The notes beneath the pieces are model-generated. The model worked only from the letters and a program-made list of their open reading frames with translations. It had not been told where the DNA came from and searched no databases. Source: an uncultured Gammaproteobacteria bacterium (GTDB lineage: Bacteria; Pseudomonadota; Gammaproteobacteria; Arenicellales; JAANXG01). From it: 48,108 nt of DNA. How positions within the stretch are numbered: position 1 is the first letter of the stretch; every line of letters begins with the position of its first letter. The position numbers and the translations under genes were made by a program. Below, piece by piece: positions 17,361-26,933 of this stretch. The stretch spans positions 1-48,108 of the forward strand of contig CAMYMN010000048.1 in NCBI GenBank assembly GCA_947259395.1. The letters run 5' to 3'.

Positions 17361-17536
17361 GAGCAGTACTCTCCTCCCAGATCTTCTTGCATCGTGATGG
17401 GTTTTCGAAAACCGGTCTCTGATAAGTCGCTACCTCCAAGCGCCCGAACTTCGCCATTCGGCAGGATCTCAATGGGCATATCCTCTTCATCTTCCAAAAT
17501 GGCCTCGAGCTCATGAATCGTTGGCTTACGGCTCAT
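17357..17536 (-). CDS. 59-aa protein heading the E2-E1-JAB operon
   Basis: The frame starts at ATG 17536 with AAGGA six bases upstream and ends in an ATGA overlap with the E2 gene, so it is very probably translated. It is acidic (ELEAILEDEEDMPIEIL) and ends EDLGGEYCS. A Gly-Gly four residues from the end, next to a JAMM peptidase gene, could mark a processed modifier. Against this, 59 aa is short for a beta-grasp ubiquitin fold, and the GGA-GGA codons also form the E2 ribosome-binding site. I do not recognise the family. Confidence 0.7.
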   Translation of the reverse strand: MSRKPTIHELEAILEDEEDMPIEILPNGEVRALGGSDLSETGFRKPITMQEDLGGEYCS

Positions 17537-17622
17537 ATCCGTTCCTTAACATCTGCTACGTACGACGACCCCCGCCGCTTGGGCACGGGCCTCCCTTGAC
17601 CAAAATACCCGTTTCTGTCAAA

Positions 17623-17642
17623 GTGTTTCACCCGTGAAACAC
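17623..17642. promoter_or_regulatory. Putative operator O1 (perfect palindrome)
   Basis: GTGTTTCACCCGTGAAACAC has two perfect 9-base arms around CC. It lies between the divergent 59-aa gene and the XRE regulator. On the minus strand a TTGACA (17616-17621) abuts it and could be the -35 box of the operon, so binding would repress. The centre is 38 bases from that of O2. Confidence 0.75.
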
Positions 17643-17660
17643 CCCGGACCATAACGAGGA

Positions 17661-17680
17661 CTGTTTCTCATGTCAAACAG
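17661..17680. promoter_or_regulatory. Putative operator O2
   Basis: CTGTTTCTCATGTCAAACAG is an inverted repeat (CTGTTT/AAACAG) matching O3 at 15 of 20 positions. It lies 36 bases before the XRE start codon, fitting autoregulation. Confidence 0.6.
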
Positions 17681-17715
17681 TTCGAGCGTCACCAGTTAAA
17701 CACGGAGAATCGCCT

Positions 17716-18054
17716 ATGACCGAACCCTCGCTGGAATCTTTAGGACCGCTAGTGGCCGAGAAGCGGGGGAAACTAGGGGTGCGGGCAACTGCGCAGAAGA
17801 TCGGCATCTCGCCCGCCACCCTGTCTCGCGTCGAGAACGGCCACCTACCAGATCTCGAAAACTTCCAAAAGATCTGTCGGTGGCTCAAAGTGGATCCATC
17901 GGCACTACTGGGATTCGATGCCGAGGCAGCAAATCGTCCGGTTGCCGCTGTCCATTTCCGCAAGAAACAAACCATGGCACTTGAAACCGCATCAGCGTTG
18001 GCGGATATGATTTTGGCCGCACAGCGCGCGCTCATCGCGCGAGACGAGCTGTGA
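17716..18054 (+). CDS. XRE-family transcriptional regulator
   Basis: The 112-aa protein has an N-terminal helix-turn-helix of the Cro/C1 type (RATAQKIGISPATLSRVENG, then ENFQKICRWLKVDPSALLGF). The C-terminal 45 residues are helical. GGAG precedes the ATG. It is followed after 4 bases by an ImmA/IrrE-type peptidase gene, a pairing in which the peptidase usually cleaves or relieves the repressor. It probably controls the divergent operon through O1 and O2. Confidence 0.88.
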   Translation: MTEPSLESLGPLVAEKRGKLGVRATAQKIGISPATLSRVENGHLPDLENFQKICRWLKVDPSALLGFDAEAANRPVAAVHFRKKQTMALETASALADMILAAQRALIARDEL

Positions 18055-18058
18055 TTCA

Positions 18059-18631
18059 ATGCGTCGAGGTTTCAAGGCGTGGTGTGAAAACACGTCTGCA
18101 GAATATCGCACAGCCCTAGGTCTTAGGCTCGAAGACGCTCTGGACCTCGAAGCGCTTGCCGCACATCTCAACGTTGAGGTATGGCGGCCCGAAGACGTGC
18201 CAGAATTATCGATCAGCAGCCTTCAGCAACTAACTGTCCATGATCGTGAGGGCTGGTCGGCGGTTACCCTACGGATTGCGGAGGTGACGTTGACGATAGT
18301 GAACTCCGCGCACGCGGCCACTCGACAACGCAGCAGCTTGTCGCACGAAATCGCCCACCTCATCTTGGATCACCAACCAGGCCGGATTGATATTTCTCCC
18401 GCCGGTCACCTGTTGCTCAGCTCGTTCGAAAAGGACCAAGAGGAGGAGGCGGACTGGTTATCAGGGGCACTCTTGGTGCCTCGCATTGGATTGCAAACGG
18501 TTTATCGGGCAAACAATGATCCCGAGTCACTCGCGACGCATTTCGGCGTTAGTCACGACTTGCTGCAATGGCGACTGCGAATGACCGGTGTTGCTGTTCA
18601 GGCGCGAAGAGCCACCAGGAAAAGACAGTAG
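18059..18631 (+). CDS. ImmA/IrrE-type metallopeptidase
   Basis: The 190-aa protein carries the zinc motif SLSHEIAHLILDH (HExxH) and the downstream acidic region EEEADWLSGALLVP, which supplies the third ligand. Both are typical of ImmA/IrrE (DUF955) proteins. In ICEBs1 and in Deinococcus such peptidases cleave a partner repressor. The gene follows the XRE gene closely, so cleavage of that regulator on stress or infection is a reasonable inference. The last gene of the island before the IS3 element. Confidence 0.88.
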   Translation: MRRGFKAWCENTSAEYRTALGLRLEDALDLEALAAHLNVEVWRPEDVPELSISSLQQLTVHDREGWSAVTLRIAEVTLTIVNSAHAATRQRSSLSHEIAHLILDHQPGRIDISPAGHLLLSSFEKDQEEEADWLSGALLVPRIGLQTVYRANNDPESLATHFGVSHDLLQWRLRMTGVAVQARRATRKRQ

Positions 18632-18704
18632 GTGTAATAGTCGCCTGTGGGTCCCGCAAACTCACTGAACCGCCCCGGGTATACCGAAGGCTCTTTTGTG
18701 TGAG

Positions 18705-19924
<1,220 letters not shown>

Positions 19925-19974
19925 GACTCAATCCTCTCAAAGAATCGAGTCTCCGGGAAACCCGGGGCGGTTCA

Positions 19975-20292
19975 AATAACGCCTGCCAACCGAACCCCAC
20001 CGATGATATAGGTAATATCATGCCAAACTTTGTCGCATGGAGGAGCGGGAACCCCCGGGGAGGTGCCTGGCGGATAAATGGGTGGCCCGCCGTTGACTTT
20101 CTGCAGCTTGTAGGGATGACCGGTCCTGCGGTACGAAAGGTAAATCTTCGCGTGGCACGTTTTACAGTAAGCGTCAACCACATACTCTTCTCGAGCGCGC
20201 TGGTCTTGGGCGACGCTATTGCCGACAAGGCTCAGTCCGATGAGCAAATGCGCCCAAGTTATCAAGTGAGCTGATAAGAGTCTCTTTCGCAT
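19975..20292 (-). pseudogene. Multiheme cytochrome c, truncated by the IS3 element
   Basis: The minus-strand frame starts with a signal peptide (MRKRLLSAHLITWAHLLIG) and reads QRAREEYVVDAYCKTCHAKI, YRRTGHPYKLQKVNGGPP and ITYIIGG before the IS3 end. It is clearly paralogous to the first 100 residues of the octaheme cytochrome at 46660. One CxxCH remains. The rest is not found across the IS element. A GTG at 20325 is an alternative start. The bases from 20326 to 20613 show no gene. Confidence 0.8.
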
Positions 20293-20613
20293 ACTTCGTC
20301 GTCGGTGAAAGAGTGACTCGTCCACGAGGAAGTTAATCGCCTATTAATAACCTTCGCACGCGTTCCCAGAATGTCTTGTGCCCGCGGAATAATTGGATCT
20401 TCAGCATGCACTTACGTGAATGGCAGCTAGGCCATACGTGGGATCTGGATCCGGTCTCGACAGTACGTTGCTCAGTGGATATTACGCAAACCTGCTAGTT
20501 TGATAAGTGGCGGTAGTAGTTAAGCGCTGAAATGGATTCCTCTGCCAACGTTTTTCCGCACCTCATACCCGTGCTGACGAACACGACACACTGTCCATGG
20601 ACGGGACTGCCGA

Positions 20614-21399
20614 TTATTGTGGGCGGTCGGTGGTCGCAAAAGGGAGATGTTCTCGTTTGGGTTGCCACTGGCGCGCAGTCGTTTCCGCCAATTCGACTTC
20701 CTGTGTGGACAGCGCCGAAACAATTTGATTCTTAAGTCGGGACGCTTTCGGTTCACCTAAGGATTCGGCACGAATGGCCCACACCAGGGCATTGAATGGA
20801 TTGCGGGGCACATCGATGCCCCTCCAATACATCTCAATCAGATGGATACAGGCCGATTTGTGACCTTGATTTGCCGCGCGCTGTACCCAAAAGGTTCCGG
20901 CCAACGTGTCTTTTGCCACGCCGCGCCCCTCCAGAAGCATCTCGCCGAAGCTGTGCTGTGCATAAACCAATCCGGCCTCCGCTGCTGATTGATACCAGCG
21001 AGCCGCTTCCCGCATATTGACTGGCACGCCCATACCGTTCTCATACATAGCGGCCAAATTGTTTTGGGCAGGCACAAAGCCTATTTCTGCAGCTCGACGA
21101 TACAGCTGCGCTGCCTCGAGCAAATCAATGGAATTCTCGGCTTGGCGGCGCAGCGCATTGGCAATGCCGGTCAGGTGGACCGGATCTACTTCAGAGTAAG
21201 TATCTTCTGCTGCCACAGGTTTTCCATCCTTCCCAACTACAATTACCTCTCCGTCATCATCTGCCTCTCCATCACCCCACCAACCGCACGCGCTGGCGGT
21301 TTGGATAAAATTGGGTTGTAAAAAGATGATGAAAAGGCTCAACAGCGCGGCCTGCTGAGGCGAATGTCTGGACCGTTTGGTAGAGCGTCTTGAGATCAT
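20614..21399 (-). CDS. Sel1-repeat protein, probably exported
   Basis: The protein has an N-terminal hydrophobic segment (AALLSLFIIFLQPNFIQTASA) that looks like a signal peptide or anchor. Three to four Sel1/TPR-like repeats follow: AAQLYRRAAEIGFVPAQNNL, AARWYQSAAEAGLVYAQHSF and GTFWVQRAANQGHKSACIHL. Sel1 repeats form solenoids for protein contacts. I used the ATG at 21399. A GTG six codons upstream is possible. No neighbour points to its role. From 21400 to 21588 no gene is recognised. Confidence 0.8.
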   Translation of the reverse strand: MISRRSTKRSRHSPQQAALLSLFIIFLQPNFIQTASACGWWGDGEADDDGEVIVVGKDGKPVAAEDTYSEVDPVHLTGIANALRRQAENSIDLLEAAQLYRRAAEIGFVPAQNNLAAMYENGMGVPVNMREAARWYQSAAEAGLVYAQHSFGEMLLEGRGVAKDTLAGTFWVQRAANQGHKSACIHLIEMYWRGIDVPRNPFNALVWAIRAESLGEPKASRLKNQIVSALSTQEVELAETTARQWQPKREHLPFATTDRPQ

Positions 21400-21588
21400 G
21401 TCAACGTGACGGTTCACACCTGACTCTACATCTATTGTAGTTGAATACTATAACTCAAGAGGTTTGTTGCGCACCAATAGGACAATTAAAGGACACGCTA
21501 AGCAGAGACGAATGACTTATGGCGGGTGATTGGGATGATGAGACTGCTAGTTCAGCCGATTACACTCTTACTGAGATCTGCATCAGCA

Positions 21589-22352
21589 TTACGCTCCGCG
21601 ACCGGTCCCGGTGACCGGCACACCCCCGAACCAAAGCTGATACATGGAAACTACCCACATGAAAGCGAAAGAGAGTCCCATGAGGGCGCCGCTCAACAAC
21701 ACTACTCACGCCATCCAAGTGAACAACTTGGTCAAATACCAGGCGCTAACCTCCACTACAAGGCCAACAAACGGCGTTGCCACCACGGTACATTTGAACC
21801 ACACGGGACGGATATAGGCATGGCTGAAGATCACGCACATGATGAAAAAGATGAACGTGAGGCCAAACAAATGAATATGAGAGACCGTACGAGCGTGAAT
21901 AGGTCAGTCCCCGTATCCATCACGACCACGTCCATCAGGTTCTCGTAACCTTCCAGGTTCGGAAGGTGCGGATTGCTCCCGTCGTGGCACGCCATACAGC
22001 GTTTGTCCAGGATAGATCGAATCTCCATTTCATACCCCACCTTATCTGCTCCTGCTTGCACCCACGTGAAAATCTGGCCAATCTCGTTAGCCGGTAGCAT
22101 AGCGGCCATCGGTCCCCTGAGAGCCGTCTCCAGCTCGGTGCCTTCCGTGCTGCCACTGTAGGCGATAACGATATCATCCACCGACAGGGTCGCCGAATGT
22201 CCGTCGCGTCCAGCGTGTGAACCGAAAAGATAAAGCGCCGCAAAGATATAACCAAACCCGGGCATGATCAGCGTAGCCGTATAGATAACGTGCATACTGG
22301 CGGGCATTTCCCGATAGTGCAGATAGAACTGGTAAGGTGTTTGATTGGCCAT
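21589..22352 (-). pseudogene. Membrane-bound c-type cytochrome protein, frameshifted with internal stop
   Basis: The start (ATG 22352, with AGAGGA upstream) reads TPYQFYLHYREMPASMHVIY, a TM helix, a long periplasmic part and one heme motif RCMACHDG. After TGTDLFTLVR the frame must shift by one base to continue as SHIHLFGLTFIFFIMCVIF and further TM helices. There WMA is followed by an in-frame TGA where tryptophan would fit, before VVLLSGALMG, and the gene ends at 21589. It carries two lesions and is surely inactive. I do not recognise its exact family. Confidence 0.7.
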
Positions 22353-23240
22353 CGTTTTCCTCTGCTCCCCAGTCTCCAATCGAGTCGATGGCTAGGGATT
22401 GTGCCTAATTGGCTGAAAGTGCCTGTTGTTTTGGTCTTACTTTCACAAAACTAAAGGCGTTGATAATCATAGTTTTGAATTACGTAAACTTAACTGGTCC
22501 ATAAAGTAGCAACGCGTACTTCGCCCACCTGCTTCGCAAAGAACGTGCCGCCGCTTTCTCAGACAAATGCTGTCATGTGTTAGTCCTGCTCTACCTCCCG
22601 TCTCGAACTGGTGACGCTCTTTTTGTTCGGCGGTGTGCCACTTCAATCTAACATTACTGCGAATCTGTGGAAGAAACAGATGCGCTGTAAACTTGTGCTC
22701 GATACCAACACAAATAGCCGCCGACTCTTCACTGGAGCACGTGCTCCAATCTTGTCGCCACATCATCAGTCGCGACTTGGTCAACGCGCTGAATATCGAA
22801 TTTCGAGACCACGGTGGTCGGTGCGGCGATAAGCGTCACCAGAAATACGCCGACCTAATGTAACCGTTTTATCGCTGGCGTTGCCCTCTCTAAGCTGAAT
22901 CTGATTCTTGTAAGTACTCGACTCCCGTACGTTCACTAAAACACTAAACAAGAAATGTGCCACCTTACTTTTCGCAGTGTCTTGGTCAACAACCAGGACA
23001 CCGCTCGTGTGGGCGACACGGGGGTTGGATTATTCCGAGCTGAATCAGGGGGCTTTCTTTTGAGGTGCCCGATAAAATCGATTCCGGGCGCGCCGTGGCT
23101 TGTGATAACGCCTTCGCTGGGGATTACACACCCCATAATTCGTTAGCCGGGTTACGCCGCGGCTCGTGGCATTTGCGTTTTTCGATGTTGCAGAGTTATG
23201 TAATTAGAGAAGTATCAGTACTCCAGGCGTGTCGTTAAGT

Positions 23241-23256
23241 GTTACCAGATCGTAAT
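23241..23256. promoter_or_regulatory. GTTAC-N6-GTAAC enhancer-like site 1 (one mismatch)
   Basis: GTTACCAGATCGTAAT matches the palindrome found upstream of the molybdoenzyme genes except for its last base. Its partner lies 41 bases away. Confidence 0.55.
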
Positions 23257-23281
23257 AGCAACCCCCAGTCGAGCGATTGAT

Positions 23282-23297
23282 GTTACCAACGCGTAAC
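23282..23297. promoter_or_regulatory. GTTAC-N6-GTAAC enhancer-like site 2
   Basis: GTTACCAACGCGTAAC is a perfect match to the recurring palindrome. With site 1 it forms a pair like those at 26.8, 28.5 and 36.3 kb, but no downstream sigma-54 promoter is apparent. Confidence 0.65.
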
Positions 23298-23361
23298 ATC
23301 TTAGCGTCCAGCATGTGCCACGGATTCTCTCTCTAGAGAGAGTTTTGAAGGTCACCCGGAA

Positions 23362-23736
23362 TCAGTTATTTCTCGCCCCCTGGCTAATCCATGTACCGAT
23401 TATTTCGATCTTGTCTTGAGATAGCCGCATTCGACGCTTGGGCATGTTGATAGAGGGATCCGCTTTGTGCTCAACCAGTATCTGTAATGTGCTCGAGAAG
23501 CTGTAACCCGGCATGACGACCGGTCCGTATTTCGTTCCCCTCATCAAATCGTCGTAGCTTTCGACGCTTAATCCGCTTACAAGGTAACCTTCTTCCCCCG
23601 ATTGGTGACACGCTAGACAGTGTTCGTCCAATATCGGTTTCACATCCCTCGAGAAGCTGACGCCTTTGTCGATGCAGCCCGGCGCAATCAACAGTAAGGA
23701 GACGACGGCCCCGACTAAGATCTGACGCGTTCGCAT
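23362..23736 (-). CDS. Small c-type cytochrome lipoprotein
   Basis: The 124-aa product has a lipoprotein signal (LLLIAPGC, lipobox cysteine near residue 21) and a single heme site in SRDVKPILDEHCLACHQSG. A short motif MPKRRMRLSQDKIEIIGTWI near the end probably supplies the axial methionine. This architecture matches small membrane-tethered cytochromes that pass electrons in the periplasm. It stands between decayed respiratory genes but appears intact. Confidence 0.82.
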   Translation of the reverse strand: MRTRQILVGAVVSLLLIAPGCIDKGVSFSRDVKPILDEHCLACHQSGEEGYLVSGLSVESYDDLMRGTKYGPVVMPGYSFSSTLQILVEHKADPSINMPKRRMRLSQDKIEIIGTWISQGARNN

Positions 23737-24049
23737 TTTTTCTAGATCCTCGAAAACGCTTGATTAAGTCGTTGGAGTTGTTGTGCATCGAAGAGGATAG
23801 AGGACGGTTTTATCATTCCACCGAACCGAGGTCGGCCGGGGTCCGCAAACATGAATCTTATCCGCGAACGGCCGGCATGAAAACAAACGGTTATTTTTTC
23901 ACTTCTGACCTGAAATGAGAAGGTGCCTAATCTATCGTTAAAATTGCCTGTGGCTTTATTCTAGTGGCAAAATCTTTAACGACAACCATGCGACCACAGA
24001 TCGCAAATCACATCAATCAGCCAATGGATTGGGATGGTCCTCGTTATGT

Positions 24050-24067
24050 TTGCATTTTGTTTGCCAA
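24050..24067 (-). promoter_or_regulatory. Candidate sigma-54 promoter (minus strand)
   Basis: Read on the minus strand, TTGGCAAACAAAATGCAA has GG and GC separated by exactly 10 bases and good -24/-12 consensus. It points to the cytochrome lipoprotein gene, about 310 bases away. No paired enhancer site is near, so it may be a chance match. The stretch 23737-24255 contains no gene. Confidence 0.35.
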
Positions 24068-24255
24068 GCTCTCTGCGCGTGTGAATATTGCAGGAGTTTC
24101 GTGATGGCGGCGAGGCCACCGTAACTGAGCGGTGGTGCGATGCTTAGTGTCTTGGGCCCGATTAATCCGCGAAGCCGCGTGTCGCCGGCGCGAACAAATA
24201 TGGTCCCGCTTGACGCAGGCGAGCAAGCCCTTGTTTGGCCGGGATGTCGTATATC

Positions 24256-25068
24256 TTAATCGTTTGATCGATCTGCTGCACAGGGCGCTGCGCCGTTGAA
24301 GACCACATGGCTGGGATTCTGTCCGAGCATGGAGTCTACAATATCGCGTAGCGCGTTCACCGCGGTACCGTAGGTGCGGTACTCGCCCGACGGTTCGCGG
24401 TACACGTAAAAATCCTGTTCGCCAATGAAGTAGGCGCGGTCGTAACGAATAGGATTGCGGTTTTGGTCCTTCAGCCCGTCACGCGGAAGCACCATAATCG
24501 CGCCGTTCGTTCCGGAGATGACGTGCCACGGGGTCATGACGCCGCCGGGGGCGCTACAGCCCTGCACCCCACCGGGGGCGCAGCAGATGTAGACGAATAC
24601 GCCGGGCCGGGTCGCCTTGAAACGGATCACCGCCTCCTCGCCGGGCCCCACCCTGGTCAACTAGGCCCCCCCCAGCGCGCCGGTCGCGGCATGGAAGTCG
24701 ATATTGTGAATCATACTGTTGGCACTGGGGTTGACCAGAGTGACTTCTACGTAGTCGTCTTGATGTACGACTATCAGGGGACCGGGTATGGTGCCGCCGA
24801 AGGTCATGGCCCACACCTCGGTACCTTCGTCATCGATCTCGATCTTTTTCTCTTCGATAACCAAGCGCACCTGGACGACCTTGGAGCCGCCCGTGACTAA
24901 CTGCCCGTGTTCCGGGACGAACGGCGGTGCGACGGTCTTCTGCACGACGCGCGGCAGGTCGTCCACTCCTGCAGTAATACCTAAAGGAGACGCCGTGGAA
25001 AGGACGGCCCACGCGAAGGCTACCAGTGTGTTTCTCCTCAGACCTCCTCCTGGGATTGATGGTCTCAC
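24256..25068 (-). pseudogene. nirK: Copper nitrite reductase (nirK) pseudogene
   Basis: The minus strand encodes MTFGGTIPGPLIVVHQDDYV and then NPSANSMIHNIDFHAATGALGG, with the type 1 and type 2 copper histidines. An in-frame TAG (near 24661) follows, and then LTRVGPGEEAVIRFKA. NirK reduces nitrite to NO in the periplasm. The next motif, normally HCAPGG..PWH, reads ICCAPGGVQGCSAPGGVMTP, a short tandem duplication that has lost the copper-binding histidine. The protein ends after about 130 more residues, missing the C-terminal cupredoxin domain. It is inactive. Confidence 0.85.
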
Positions 25069-25120
25069 TAGATTACCTTGCTGACGTGTTCGTTTGCCCG
25101 GCTGTGCATGAAGATGCTCG

Positions 25121-25558
25121 TTAGGGATCCGTTGTATCGTTGGTATCGGGATCTCTGACCTGGAGTCGTTTCACGAACCGTGCCAGATCGGTGTCCAATC
25201 CCGCGATATGCTTCGTCAACCACGTCTTCATGTGCGCCAATGCCTCTGACGACAGCGATACATAATCTTCGCGGTACGCAGTTTGCAAAAGCCGGATCTC
25301 GTTGAGCAGGACCTTGTGCTGCAATCGGTGATTTTCATAATCGGGATAGCCAAGCTGCAGCATTTTTCTTTCTTCCTCGGCGAAATGCGATTCTGTGCAC
25401 GAGATCAGGCGATCAAGCAAATAATGCAACCGGAAGTGTGTTTCCTCGGCTTGGACATTGGCGTGAATTTCGTTCAACAAATCGAACATTTCAGCGTGTT
25501 CCTCATCCAACCAGGACACATCGACCGTAAACTCGTCACGCCAATCTAAGAACGACAT
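25121..25558 (-). CDS. Bacteriohemerythrin
   Basis: The 145-aa protein has all di-iron ligand motifs of hemerythrins: DEEHAEMFDLLNEIH, ESHFAEEERKM, HRLQHKVLLNEI and HIAGLDTDLARF. It binds O2 (or NO) reversibly in the cytoplasm. Single-domain bacterial forms serve in O2 delivery or sensing. The ATG at 25558 is preferred over one six codons upstream because it begins at the family's usual SFLDWRDEF start. Confidence 0.9.
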   Translation of the reverse strand: MSFLDWRDEFTVDVSWLDEEHAEMFDLLNEIHANVQAEETHFRLHYLLDRLISCTESHFAEEERKMLQLGYPDYENHRLQHKVLLNEIRLLQTAYREDYVSLSSEALAHMKTWLTKHIAGLDTDLARFVKRLQVRDPDTNDTTDP

Positions 25559-25674
25559 AAGGTGGGGATAATACACATTCTGAGCGAGAACGCGTTAGTA
25601 TCTGACTCGTTGTCGAATGGATCGATCTTTGTGAGAACCATAATCTTTGGAGCTGCTATTTCCTGATTTTGTCA

Positions 25675-26655
25675 TTAACCTCCTAGTGAAGCCATAAAAC
25701 GCACAATCTTTTGGGGGTGATTGCGAAAATCATGGCGTTCAGGTTTGGCTGCTATGGCCGTTTGTATCGCTTGCACCAGTTCCGCGTCTGTGGCGCCGCC
25801 GCGCAATAGAGGTTGTAATGGGTATTGGTGTTCCTGCCCCAGACACAGGTGTAGCGTGCCATCGACCGCCAAGCGGACGCGATTGCACGTCGCACAAAAG
25901 TGTTGCGAAATGGGAGTGATGAACCCCACCTTAAATTGACCATCGGCGGTTTGCAGGTAGCGTGCCGGCCCGCCCCCGGGCATGACGCCATCTATTAGAT
26001 CAAACCGCGCTTGGAGGCCGCGCCTGACGGGTTGCAAATCGAGATACTTGACACTGCGGCCGGTGTCCCCGACGGGCATGGCTTCTATTAGCCGCAATGT
26101 GAAACCGTGTTTCACGCAGAACATCGCCATGTGTTCGATTTCATCATCATTGACACCGCGCATCGCCACCATGTTGATTTTGACGAGCTCGAAACATGCC
26201 GCTTTCGCTTCTTTCAAGCCCTCCAGGATGCGCGGCAGGGCATCGCGTCCGGCAATGCGTTGAAAACGCGATCTGTTTAGGCTGTCAAGACTGACATTGA
26301 TACGCGCGACCCCGGCGTTTCTCAACGACGCCGCATGACGAGCAAGTTGGGTGCCGTTGGTGCTGAGCGAGAGATCCGTGACGCCGTCAATAGTGCTCAA
26401 TCGCGCCGCTAGTTGCGGCAGCCCGCGGCGCAGTAGCGGTTCACCACCGGTCAAACGGACTTTGTTGACTCCGAGGCCGGCAAAAATGCGGACCAGCCGC
26501 TCGATCTCATCGAATGTCAACCGGTTCTCCGGTTCCGCAAATCCTTTGAATCCCCTCGGTATGCAGTACGTGCAGCGAAGATCGCAACGATCGGTCACCG
26601 ATAGGCGCAGATAGTCAATTCGCCGCCCAAAAGAATCCATCAGATTTCTGTTCAT
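25675..26655 (-). CDS. moaA: GTP 3',8-cyclase MoaA (molybdenum cofactor synthesis)
   Basis: MoaA is a radical-SAM enzyme that makes the first molybdopterin intermediate from GTP. The SAM cluster cysteines are in TDRCDLRCTYC (24, 28, 31), with RLTGGEPLLR nearby. The C-terminal cluster is in FCATCNRVRLAVDGTLHLCLG. From the ATG at 26655 (GAAGGA upstream) it has 326 aa, normal for MoaA. A -24/-12 promoter lies 37 bases upstream and shares enhancer sites with the divergent molybdoenzyme operon. This indicates cofactor supply dedicated to that system. Confidence 0.95.
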   Translation of the reverse strand: MNRNLMDSFGRRIDYLRLSVTDRCDLRCTYCIPRGFKGFAEPENRLTFDEIERLVRIFAGLGVNKVRLTGGEPLLRRGLPQLAARLSTIDGVTDLSLSTNGTQLARHAASLRNAGVARINVSLDSLNRSRFQRIAGRDALPRILEGLKEAKAACFELVKINMVAMRGVNDDEIEHMAMFCVKHGFTLRLIEAMPVGDTGRSVKYLDLQPVRRGLQARFDLIDGVMPGGGPARYLQTADGQFKVGFITPISQHFCATCNRVRLAVDGTLHLCLGQEHQYPLQPLLRGGATDAELVQAIQTAIAAKPERHDFRNHPQKIVRFMASLGG

Positions 26656-26691
26656 GCCCGATCCTTCAGTAAAAGACCCTGGATATCTTGA

Positions 26692-26707
26692 AGCAAGAAG
26701 TGGGCCA
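26692..26707 (-). promoter_or_regulatory. Sigma-54 promoter for moaA
   Basis: On the minus strand TGGCCCACTTCTTGCT matches TGGCACG-N4-TTGCW, with GG and GC exactly 10 bases apart. It lies 37 bases before the moaA start and 91 bases from the nearest GTTAC-N6-GTAAC site, a normal enhancer distance. Confidence 0.75.
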
Positions 26708-26797
26708 TCTTCCGTGCCGCGGTTCACGGCGGGGATGGATAGCGCTGAAGATTAGTGATGCACTATCGCTGTGAACGCAAAAACACCATTCATCGAT

Positions 26798-26813
26798 GTT
26801 ACCGGTTGGTAAC
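26798..26813. promoter_or_regulatory. GTTAC-N6-GTAAC enhancer site 3
   Basis: GTTACCGGTTGGTAAC is a perfect copy of the recurring palindrome. It sits between divergent sigma-54 promoters and 42 bases (centre to centre) from site 4, so both sites lie on the same DNA face. Confidence 0.75.
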
Positions 26814-26839
26814 GCTGTTGGATCGTTACAGCTTTCGAG

Positions 26840-26855
26840 GTTACGGGTCTGTAAC
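26840..26855. promoter_or_regulatory. GTTAC-N6-GTAAC enhancer site 4
   Basis: GTTACGGGTCTGTAAC is the second member of the pair. A further half site (GTTAC at 26825) lies between the two. It is 79 bases upstream of the plus-strand -24 element. Confidence 0.75.
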
Positions 26856-26933
26856 GGCGGCGGGTCCGGCCACAGCGGACCACTTCCCGCGATAGCCTTG
26901 AAATGCCTGGACGCAGGTGCAAAGCCTTACAAA

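Larger units (their letters stand above)
22353..23361. other. About 1 kb without a recognisable gene
   Basis: Both strands were read. Open frames here are short, lack ribosome-binding sites and resemble no family. The only structured signals are two GTTAC-type palindromes (23241, 23282) and a 16-bp perfect palindrome CTCTCTCTAGAGAGAG near 23323. I searched for a -24/-12 promoter on the minus strand between the palindromes and the broken cytochrome gene and found none. Confidence 0.55.

Noticed and set aside
13286..17536. Calling the island a type II CBASS
   Set aside because: No nucleotidyltransferase frame exists in or beside the operon, E1 and E2 are separate genes, and two MBL-fold proteins are present.
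22467..23146. Several 60-105-codon frames in the gene-free kilobase
   Set aside because: They overlap one another on both strands, lack ribosome-binding sites and show no protein-family features.
23323..23338. Perfect palindrome CTCTCTCTAGAGAGAG as a terminator
   Set aside because: The T-run lies on the plus-strand side, while the adjacent gene ends on the minus strand, where no T-run follows. It is a simple CT/AG repeat.
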